Shown here piece by piece: positions 33,238 through 43,034 of a stretch of DNA of 64,000 bases. Below the pieces are notes generated by a model. That model saw nothing but the letters and a program-made list of their open reading frames with translations. It had not been told where the DNA came from and searched no databases. This stretch comes from Isoetes taiwanensis (taxonomy: Eukaryota; Streptophyta; Lycopodiopsida; Isoetales; Isoetaceae). The first letter of the stretch is position 1, and each line of letters starts with the position of its first letter. Location: positions 9,834,292 through 9,898,291 of the forward strand of contig JAJEKV010000049.1 of the NCBI GenBank assembly GCA_021234155.1. The letters run 5' to 3'. The position numbers were made by a program, and so were the translations under genes.

Positions 33238-35813
33238 GTGTTTTTGGTTCTAATACTTCTGTTTCAGGATCAAACTAATTCCGAGGGTCAATTTAGAGTG
33301 CAAGTGCCAAAAGGATGCCTGTCTTATAGGAATAAGTTCACTTGGAAGCAACCAATAGATGAAGATGCATTGCGAGCTTCTGGAGCCATGAATATAAACC
33401 TCTGGGCTAAAGGGCAACTGTATCCTTATGATCCTTTCACTCGAGCCCATCCAAACTTTCACTCTGCATCCGGTCTTATTGAATTTGCTTGTAAGGGACA
33501 GCAAGGGTTACTGTAATAATTTGGTTAATAGTAATACTGATCCACATTTGCGTGCCATGTATAACCACTTGTATGGATTCAATTGCAAAGTTTTATCAGA
33601 TGTTAATCAGCTCCAACAGGCAAACTACTTGCTGTCTCAACAATGCCGCAAGCTCAATGAATTGGAGGTAGAAAATCAAAAATTGGTGACGGAGATAAAA
33701 TCATTGCAGCAAGGAATGAAGAGGGTTGCGCAAGAAAATGATTCCCTTCACAAGCGAGTCAAACGAATGAAAACAACTCCACTGGGGATCAGGGAAAGGG
33801 CAAGCAACCTGAAGACCATAAATATATTAGCCCCTGGGGGTGGAGGCTAAAAAAAAAAGGGTCATGGCTATTAAAAAGCTTGTTGATCCAAATCTTGCAG
33901 AAGAAAATAAGAGAAAACTTGCTAATATTACCTGTTTATTGAAGAAATTAGTTACTAAAGATGATGTATTGAGAATGTTAAAGCTTCCTGGCAGCATTCA
34001 ACTTAGAAAAGCTGTAGTACAGCAACTGCTGCAGGAGTTGGGGAACAGTCAAACCTCAGAATCAGTGCAAGAACTGTGTGACAATGTCGGAATAAGTAGG
34101 CAAGCTTATATTGCTTTGTTCAAATGCTTGCAGGATGGCCTTAAACAACAAGGCATTACCAAAACTATTCTACTACCAAGGATGACTAGTGTGAGGACTT
34201 GTAGGTTATCGAGAAACAGACAAGTGCAAGAGCTTCTTGGTGATATGTATCAGCTAACCAGCAGTGTCAATTTGGATACATTGCCAACTTATACCAAAGG
34301 TAAGAAGAAGTCAAAGTTTGGTGATACTTTCTGCCTTAATGAAAATAACAATTGCTGGATAGACTTAAGTAGAATGCTTCGGCTTTTGGTTCGATTTTAT
34401 GATATGAAGGTAGAAGAGTGCGCTGGCAAACTAAGAATTGTTTTGAAGCTGGATGAAATGGAATTGGTGAAAGGCGAGAAGTACGAGAGGGTTTCACTGA
34501 GTCTAATGAACAGAGCTTTGAATACAGGGAATGAAGAGTCAAATCTAGAGGGTAAGTTTTCCGTCCAGTCTGAAGATCACATTTGGTGGGTTGGTTTATT
34601 TCAGGTACCAGAGGAAAATCACAGTATACTGAAATGGGTTTTTGATCAAACACCTATCCCCACAATGATTGCCTCTCACGGAATCGGAGAAAAACTTGCA
34701 GTTCCTAGATATGGTGAGTAAGAGGTTGAATGGCATCTTGCTGCAGATTTGAAGACAATAAAATGCATGTACAGAATGAAGCATGGTGCTGGTAAGACTA
34801 CTCATGCTTGTCCTTACTGTCTCTATGCGAGAAGAGATTCAGCTGGGTTGGACAAGAGCACGTTAGACTGTTTCTGGGATGAGCCACCAAATAGAGAAGA
34901 GAAGGACACAACCTTGATGCCAATTCTGCCAATTCTGTTAAAAAGAGTACACATATGCACCCTTCATGCTTTCTTGAGAATCATAGACAAGATGGTTTAC
35001 ATGAGTATCCTGTTTGCTTGGAATAAATCACCCCAAAGCTCTAGGGAAGCTGCCATGCATGAAGTTGAAAAGGTGCTATTGTGGGACTTCATGGTGGGCA
35101 CTACAAAATACTTCAAGATCCAAAGGTATCCGGCAAGGTTCCCCTGAAACCCAGTATGGGTGGTCCAAAGGCTAAGAGGTTTTTGCCTCCCGCGAAAGAG
35201 AACTTATCTGGTGTTTGGGAAGCTTACAAGGATCTTATTGCAGTTGAGGATGATCGAAATGATCATGGTAGATCATGCCTGAAGAAAATCAAGGCATGGC
35301 AGGATTTCTCTGTACTGGTGAAGGAAATGCAGAAAAAGGTAGTGCAGGAAAATGATGTTGCCAAATTCCAGGAGGCCGTCACAAACTTCACTAAGTCTTT
35401 CCTGACGGCATGGGGTGAGGCCAATTTGACCCACTATGTCCATATTCTGTTTGCACATGGCATGTGGTTTGTCATAGAATATGGAAGCCTGGGAATTTGG
35501 AATACACAGGGAATGGAGAAGTCCCATAAGCAAGCAAATAATGCATTCTTCCGTTTCACTCAACACAGAGGTTCAGTTGGGAATTCCTTACAGCAGATGT
35601 GTCAATGGTTTTACAGGAGGATCGTGTCCAAATGGGTCAAGAAATCACGGAACCAGAGTGAGTCAACACTTGCTAAGTTGTTTAGACAAAAAACCCAGCG
35701 GGGAAAAAAAGAGGGAAGCTTGGTATAAGTCCGCAGCTGTTGAGCGATCAAGGGAGTGGAGATTTATGAGATGTAGGCAAGGCAAATGTTATGTCTGTAT
35801 TGAGAGCTCTTGA
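33238..35813 (+). pseudogene. Transposase-like protein of an unnamed family, broken by frameshifts
   Basis: Five collinear frame segments give one long protein. 33286-33520 has LSYRNKFTWKQPIDEDALRA. 33530-33845 has a leucine-zipper-like coiled coil (LNELEVENQKLVTEIKSLQQ). 33845-35085 has LRIVLKLDEMELV, SHGIGEKLAVPRYGE, a TAA at about 34720, EVEWHLAADLKTIKCMY and a CPYC knuckle. 35090-35700 has GLHGGHYKILQDPK, then THYVHILFAHG, TQGMEKSHKQAN and RFTQHRGS. 35705-35813 is the C-terminus. The spaced LKLDEM, AADLKTIK and GMEKSHKQ blocks could hold a D-D-E triad (inference). The layout recalls uncharacterised transposon-like proteins I remember from sponges and cnidarians. Three of the frame changes fall at homopolymers (G5/A10 near 33835-33858, A7 near 35703), so some may be sequence errors. 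Confidence 0.55.
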
Positions 35814-35858
35814 TAATGTCTCTACTGTAAAAAAGATGGTTTATTTATCAGTTTGATA

Positions 35859-36045
35859 GTGGTCACTGTGCGAAATGATGTATTGAAAGTAAACTGGATG
35901 TATATATTGCGCACCGTGGCCACGGTGCGAAATATGGGCTTGTAACTAAACTGGATCCACGTATTTTGCACCGTAGCCACGGTGCGAAATAGGCCCTTCA
36001 ATAATTTGTAACTGAGGCGATTTCGCATCGTGGCTATGGTGCCGA
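35859..36045. repeat. Palindromic minisatellite, core GCACCGTGGCCACGGTGC
   Basis: Four units about 58 bp apart. The core is a perfect 20-bp palindrome at 35910-35929, and near-palindromes at 35968-35985 (GCACCGTAGCCACGGTGC) and 36025-36042. Each is followed by GAAAT(A) and a spacer with GTAAACTGGAT or GTAACTAAACTGGAT. The first unit (35859) keeps only half the palindrome. Confidence 0.85.
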
Positions 36046-36286
36046 ATATGACCACAAATAGAACAATCACATGAGAAAATACATGGAAATGGGAGAAGAA
36101 ATCATTCACTTACACGAAAAGTTAAAAGGAAAATTATTCGCCAAGATAATACATGATAATATATAGAAGTTACTTAATTACACGGAAATCACATGCTTAT
36201 ATACTTAATTTCTTTGAAAATCGTAGGTTTATACCAGTTTATACATATAATTCTAATGGAGTATCTTTACCTGTGATATGTACGTA

Positions 36287-36859
36287 TTATGTGCTGTGTG
36301 CTATGTAGCCATAGCTCACGTGTATCCCAAGGAATTGTACTCCATATGGGGCCACAAGACAGATGTTGAAGTAAAGGGATCGGAATAGGAGCTGACCAAT
36401 ATCCACAAAAAATTTGTAATGGAAGTTGTAAAGTTCAATGAAGATATAAATCCTATTCTTTTCACAAGTAGGAATGACCAGAGGTACATAGTGATCCAGA
36501 GAGTAGGCCATGAAACCATGGAAAAGCATGTCCTTCAACTGTTCTAGCCTATCTTTCAAATCTGAGGGGGGTTCAAGAAGTCCCAAAGCACTTAGAGTGA
36601 TCCTTGCATGACTTAGACTGATCTCCTGCAGTGGAGAGAGATGACAAGTATAGCGATCGATAATGAAGTTGATCAGCTGCCTTGCAAGCTCTGTGGTTGG
36701 ACCGTGACGCCACTGATGCTTCCAAAAGTTGCTAATAAATTCATCAAAAGTGCACGTATTTATTCTGCCGCATGCTTGCAGGTATTCCGGATCAGCCCAG
36801 CGAGGATGTTCTTGCAAAGTTACCATTTGCAAGAAACTAGTGGAGTGGACAAGGAGCAA
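36287..36859 (-). CDS. Hypothetical protein, unrecognised
   Basis: A 190-codon minus-strand frame. The first ~120 residues look protein-like and helical (EHPRWADPEYLQACGR, FISNFWKHQWRHGP, LARQLINFIIDRY, ITLSALGLLEPPSDLKDRLE). The tail after about residue 125 is aromatic-rich and may be read-through past an exon end. I know no family for it. It lies 470 bp downstream of the transposase-like region on the opposite strand, so it could be a second gene of the same element, or an exon of a host gene. Confidence 0.35.
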   Translation of the reverse strand: MLLVHSTSFLQMVTLQEHPRWADPEYLQACGRINTCTFDEFISNFWKHQWRHGPTTELARQLINFIIDRYTCHLSPLQEISLSHARITLSALGLLEPPSDLKDRLEQLKDMLFHGFMAYSLDHYVPLVIPTCEKNRIYIFIELYNFHYKFFVDIGQLLFRSLYFNICLVAPYGVQFLGIHVSYGYIAHST

Positions 36860-37020
36860 AAAAGCTACTTAATAAGGAGCAAACAAGGAGCAGACAGGGA
36901 GGCAAGGAGCATGCAAACAAGGAGTGGACAGGGAGGCAAGGAGCATGCAAACAAGGAGCGGACAGGGAGGCAAGGAGCATACAAACAAGGAGCATGCAAA
37001 CAAGAAGCAGACAAGAGGGG
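36846..37020. repeat. ~36-bp minisatellite (GGACAGGGAGGCAAGGAGC)
   Basis: About four to five units built of ACAAGGAGC, GGACAGGGAGGCAAGGAGC and ATGCAAAC in rotation. Cysteine/leucine-rich frames on the opposite strand are by-products. Confidence 0.88.
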
Positions 37021-37069
37021 GAAAGAGGCAAAGACAATGAAGGCATAGATGGTTATTTAAAGAGAAACT

Positions 37070-37072
<3 letters not shown>

Positions 37073-37118
<46 letters not shown>

Positions 37119-37130
37119 TAAATATATATA
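37073..37130. repeat. (TA)n tract before unit A1
   Basis: About 40 bp of pure TA followed by TATAAATATAAATATATATA. The same interrupted tract recurs at the A1/A2 junction. Confidence 0.95.
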
Positions 37131-40100
37131 ACAGGTTGGAGACGGTTGCAACATAAGAGCTAGTTACGGCACTTGTGAAACTCATACCGTTGTAGGAGAT
37201 GTCAAGTACTCTCACAACACTGGCTCAAAATACTAAGAGCTGTGTTGTCTCCTTTATTGCATACGCTCAAAGTACTAGAGCTATGTTTTATCTGGAGCTT
37301 TTTGCATAGCGTCCAGACTTTATTTAAGGCAGACTTTCCTTGGATATTTATGGTCACCTAGACATTGGCCATTACATGCACATCTTGGCTAGGGTCAACA
37401 AAATTGATGATAGTAATTGACGGACTTGTCGAGGGCGGAATGCTCCCTTGCCTTGCATACTGCAATGAGTATGGCAAGAAAAATAATTTGGAGACCTTGG
37501 CTATATGCTTAGGCTTTGTTAAACAAAATTGACAAAAACATGAAAAATGGCTTAATGCCATACAAAATTAATAAGTATAATTTTGACCTTTAAATTTTTC
37601 ATGTCAATCATGTAAATTGGTTTAGGGCATGGGCGCCAAACGACCGCCTGGTTGCTACCAACCCAGCTGGTTGCTACCAACCCAGAAGATTCGGATATGG
37701 CAAACAAAGCTCCAGATCTCGGATTTTATGCTCATTGCTCATCTTTGATGAAGCTGGAAGATTCTATCACGACCGATACAAAGCCACACAAAGAACACAT
37801 ATCAGGTGTGTCTTACATTCTATTCTACTTCGTAAATCCTCTAGTTATGGAGTAGGAAATCCCAGAAAGAAACTTTGAAGAATAAAGCTTCATAAGAAAG
37901 CTGCAGATCACATTTAGGTCGGATTTCAGAAATCGTTTTCTGACATAGCTAATCTCGTCAAAACTTGACTGTTTTTTCATGAAAAGATAGAGCGTATTGT
38001 GCCGTTTCCGAAACATATAATTAATAAAAAAACAGAGCTCTGTGCTAAGAGCTATGCCTGTTTTTGTAGGGGCTGTCATTTTATGGCAGCAAGTACTTAT
38101 CTTCCATTTTTTACAAGCTTAGACTTAAAATTTGATGGAGATGCACCTAAGATGAAATATAGACTTAAGAAAGGGGCTTCTTTTGCTTCTATTCTCAAGA
38201 AGTTTGGTTGCTTATATCTCTTACTATCGTCAGTTAACTAACAAATCATGTAGCTTTACATATGATTTTCAATGCAAACGGTGCTAAGCTATGGGCTTGG
38301 AGCAAAAGCCAGCGCCTTTGGCACTCTTTATCAAGATTGAAACTATCTTACAGATCTGATTTTAAGATCAATGGTAGTTCTTAAAATAATGATCTAATTT
38401 GAGAACTTGGAAACTACCCAAATAAGACATAATGTAAATACATGCTGAAATAATGTTTCTTAGAATGCAAATGCATAACTGAGATAATTCATTGATAGGC
38501 TAAATTATTCTTGAACTAGTTATGTTCTACTTTGTATATCTCTGGGTTATGGAGTAGAAAATCCTAGAAAGAAACTTTGAAGCAAAAGTTTCATAATAAA
38601 GCTGCAGATTTCATTAGGTCGGATTTCAGAAATCGTTTTCTGACATAGCAAATCTCTTCAAAACTTGACTGTTTTTCCTTGAGAGGATAGAGCATATCAT
38701 GCCGTTTCCGAAACATATAATTAATAAAAAAACAGAGTCTTGTGCTAAGAGTTATGGCAGTTTTCGTGCGGGCTGTTATTTCATGGCAGCAAATACTTAT
38801 TCTTCATTTTTGACATGCTTAGACTTAAAATTTCAGAGAGATGCACCTAAGTCAAAATGTAGACTCAGAAAAGGAGCTTCTTTTGCTTCTATTCTTGAGA
38901 AGTTTGGTTGCTTATATCTCTTGCTATTGTCATTTAGATAACAAACTATGTAGCTCTCCGCCTACTTTTTGGAGGCTATCGGTAATTTTGATTATACTAT
39001 TATATTTTGAACTGCAATTTTTGGGATTTAAGAAAAATCTCAAGTTTTAATTCCATTTCTCTTTCTTGTTGCGTTTACTCAGGGGCAAAAAGGATACAAT
39101 TGGTGATCGGTGATAAACCGAGAGACCCAATGTACCTTTTGGCCCTTGCATCGTTCTGGGGATTACCGCTAACGTTTGCATGATTGGTGCAGTGTGGGCT
39201 CTCTCCTCCAATTGTCTCTATTTTGCAAACCGGGTTGGTGTTAGCGTGGAAGGTTATGGAATGACTTAAAAAATGTGACTGTATACTATGCACTTTGTAT
39301 GTTATTGTCTAAACTATTCAATTTCAATTCAATAATAGTGCATTTTTGCAATTTACTCGATATTACTTTATGTTTTCGCTTAAAATTTTGCTACAACAAC
39401 TTTGCATTAAGGTTACATGGTTTTGGGGCTTGAGAAATCAGCCTTCTACCAGGTTGCCTTGAATGTTAAGTGTTGAATTATGTTTATGAATATTTTGCAA
39501 CTACTTTTCATTGAGAATACATGGTTTTGGGGCTTGAGAAATCAGTCCTCTACCAGGTAGCCTTAATGGAAAGATATACTTTCAATAATGCTGCACGTTG
39601 AAAGGAAAAACTTGTTTATGTGAAAATAATGAACAGCTTCAGACAAGTATTGAGCTTATTTAGTATTCTTGTTGGACTCATTTGGTTTAGGGCCTGGGTA
39701 GTGCCAGGACAGAATTTCTCTAGCTTCGGTTAAGTGACCAAGTTAGGAGTATGGATTTGGCTAGATTAGACCCTAGGCAAAGGAAAGTATATATGCTGAA
39801 ACATCTGTTATCATATTCAAGGATATGAAACTCTATCCTTTTGAGTCCACCTGAATTAATTGAACACAGTACACCTCTCGTGATTTATTGAACATTATGT
39901 TTTCCATTAGCACTGCTCTACCATTACATTGGCTATTACTTATTTGCTACTTACTTACTGTTTGCTATTTACTTATGCATTGGGACATTTAAAAAATGAC
40001 AAGTACGAGCCACAGAATGATGACGGATTTCTATGGTTTATGAACATTAAAAAACTGGGCTTCTTGAAACCTGAGCATGACCATAAAGGTATGAATATCT

Positions 40101-40277
40101 GCTATGAGATTTATCTTTTATCTTTTAACATTGTAACTATTTACAGGTAACGTAGGGTCCTAGCAGAATGCTAGGTACCCTACGCTACCTAGCAATATAC
40201 TAAGTTTTCTTTTAGGACCCTACATCCTGCGGTAGGAGGTAGGTTGCTATATATATATATAAATATAAATATATATA
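37131..40277. repeat. Family A tandem unit 1 (3147 bp)
   Basis: Starts ACAGGTTGGAGACGG and ends in a hairpin, GGTAGGAGGTAGG and a TA run. The same start recurs at 40278, giving the period. Inside are two ~700-bp subrepeats (about 37840-38260 and 38540-38950). Each carries an 80-codon frame starting MPFPKHIINKKTE and containing KKGASFASILKKFG or RKGASFASILEKFG. 39411-39570 contains a second internal duplication (ACATGGTTTTGGGGCTTGAG twice). 39093-39260 has a frame with DKPRDPMYLLALASFWG. No family is recognised; these may be coding fossils. Confidence 0.9.
40146..40189. repeat. Family A end-module hairpin
   Basis: Arms GGTAACGTAGGGTCCTAGCA and TGCTAGGTACCCTACGCTACC pair over about 19-20 bp with one mismatch, one bulge and a GAA loop. 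GGTAGGAGGTAGG follows at 40231-40243, then the TA run. Confidence 0.9.
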
Positions 40278-42938
40278 ACAGGTTGGAGACGGTTGCAACA
40301 TAAGAGCTAGTTACGGCACTTGTGAAACTCATACCGTTGTAGGAGATGTCAGTACTCTCACAACAACGGCTCAAAATACTAAGAGTGTGTTGTCTCCTTT
40401 ATTGCATACGCTCAAAGTACTAGAGCTATGTTTTATCTGGAGCTTTTTGCATAGCGTCCAGACTTTATTTAAGGCAGACTTTCCTTGGATATTTATGGTC
40501 ACCTAGACATTGGCCATTACATGCACATCTTGGCTAGGGTCAACAAAATTGATGATAGTAATTGACCGGACTTGTCGAGGGAGGAATGCTCCCTTGCCTT
40601 GCATCTTGCAATGAGTATGGCAAGAAAAATAATTTGGAGACCTTGGCTATATGCTTAGGCTTTGTTAAACAAAATTGACAAAAACATGAAAAATGGCTTA
40701 ATGCCATACAAAATTAATAAGTATAATTTTGACCTTTAAATTTTTCATGTCAATCATGTAAATTGGTTTAGGGCATGGGCGCCAACGACCCTTTGGTTGC
40801 TACCAACCCGCCTGGTTGCTACCAACCCAGAAGATTCGGATATGGCAAACAAAGCTCCAGATCTCGGATTTTATGCTCATTGCTCATCTTTGATGAAGCT
40901 GGAAGATTCTATCACGACCGATACAAAGCCACACAAAGAACACATATCAGGTGTGTCTTACATTCTATTCTACTTCGTAAATCCTCTAGTTATGGAGTAG
41001 GAAATCCCGAAAAGAAACTTTGAAGAATAAAGCTTCATAAGAAAGTCTGCAGATCACATTTAGGTCGGATTTCAGAAATCGTTTTCTGACATAGCTAATC
41101 TCGTCAAAACTTGACTGTTTTTCATGAAAAGATAGAGCGTATTGTGCCGTTTTCCGAAACATATAATTAATAAAAAACAGAGCTCGTGCTAAGAGCTATG
41201 CCTGTTTTTGTAGGGGCTGTCATTTTATGGCAGCAAGTACTTATCTTCCATTTTTTACAAGCTTAGACTTAAAATTTGATGGAGATGCACCTAAGATGAA
41301 ATATAGACTTAAGAAAGGGGCTTCTTTTGCTTCTATTCTCAAGAAGTTTGGTTGCTTATATCTCTTACTATCGTCAGTTAACTAACAAATCATGTAGGTT
41401 TACATATGATTTTCAATGCAAACGGTGCTAAGCTATGGGCTTGGAGCAAAAGCCAGCGCCTTTGGCACTCTTTATCAAGATTGAAACTATCTTACAGATC
41501 TGATTTTAAGATCAATGGTAGTTCTTAAAATAATGATCTAATTTGAGAACTTGGAAACTACCCAAATAAGACGTAATGTAAATACATGCTGAAATAATGT
41601 TTCTTAGAATGCAAATGCATAACTGAGATAATTCATTGATAGGCTAAATTATTCTTGAACTAGTTATGTTCTACTTTGTATATCTCCGGGTTATGGAGTA
41701 GAAAATCCTAGAAAGAAACTTTGAAGCAAAAGTTTCATAATAAAGTTGCAGATTTCATTAGGTCGGATTTCAGAAATCGTTTTCTGACATAGCAAATCTC
41801 TTCAAAACTTGACTGTTTTTCCTTGAGAGGATAGAGCATATCATGCCGTTTCCGAAACATATAATTAATAAAAAAACAGAGTCTTGTGCTAAGAGTTATG
41901 GCAGTTTCTGTGCGGGCTGTTATTTCATGGCAGCAAATACTTATTCTTCATTTTTGACATGCTTAGACTTAAAATTTCAGAGAGATGCACCTAAGTCAAA
42001 ATGTAGACTCAGAAAAGGAGCTTCTTTTGCTTCTATTCTTGAGAAGTTTGGTTGCTTATATCTCTTGCTATTGTCATTTAGATAACAAACTATGTAGCTC
42101 TCCGTCTACTTTTTTGGAGGCTATCAGTAATTTTGATTATACTATTATATTTTGAACTGCAATTTTTGGGATTTAAGAAAAATCTCAAGTTTTAATTCCA
42201 TTTCTCTTTCTTGTTAACGTTTACGGGGGCAAAAGGATACAATTGGTGATCGGTGATAAACCGAGAGACCCAATGTACCTTTTGGCCCTTGCATCGTCCA
42301 GGGATTACCGCTAACGTTTGCATGATCGCAGTGCAGTGCGGGCTCTCTCCTCCAATTGTCTCTATTTTGCAAACCGGGTTGGTGTTAACGTGGAAGGTTA
42401 TGGAATGGCGCTTAAAAAAATGTAACTCAGATACTATGCACTTTGTATGTTATTGTCTAAACTATTCAATTTCAATTCAATAATAGTGCATTTTTGCAAT
42501 TTACTCGATATTACTTTATGTTTTAAGCTTTTTAAAATTTTGCTACAACAACTTTGCATTAAGGTTACATGGTTTTGGGGCTTGAGAAATCAGCCTTCTA
42601 CCAGGTTGCCTTGAATGTTAAGTGTTGAATTATGTTTATGAATATTTTGCAACTACTTTTCATTGAGAATACATGGTTTTGGGGCTTGAGAAATCAGTCC
42701 TCTACCAGGTAGCCTTAATGGAAAGATATACTTTCAATAATGCTGCACGTTGAAAGGAAAAACTTGTTTATGTGAAAATAATGAACAGCTTCAGACAAGT
42801 ATTGAGCTTATTTAGTATTCTTGTTGGACTCATTTGGTTTAGGGCCTGGGTAGTGCCAGGACAGAATTTCTCTAGCTTCGGTTAAGTGACCAAGTTAGGA
42901 GTATGGATTTGGCTAGATTAGACCCTAGGCAAAGGAAA

Positions 42939-42939
<1 letters not shown>
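40278..42939. repeat. Family A tandem unit 2, 3'-truncated
   Basis: Nearly identical to unit 1 up to GGAAAGTATATAT, where unit 1 continues GCTGAAAC but this copy enters a long TA run. The last ~470 bp including the end hairpin are missing. Both internal subrepeats are kept. Confidence 0.9.

Positions 42940-43031
<92 letters not shown>
42940..43031. repeat. (TA)n tract joining families A and B
   Basis: About 92 bp of uninterrupted TA dinucleotides at the exact junction of truncated A2 and the start of B1 (TCAAATTAACGG). Confidence 0.96.

Positions 43032-43034
<3 letters not shown>

Noticed and set aside
35859-36045. CRISPR-like array
   Set aside because: Four regularly spaced palindromes, but the spacers are similar to each other and the genome is eukaryotic. 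A minisatellite.
36837-37046. Cysteine/leucine-rich minus-strand frame that resembles a secreted peptide
   Set aside because: It translates the ~36-bp minisatellite and has periodic composition.
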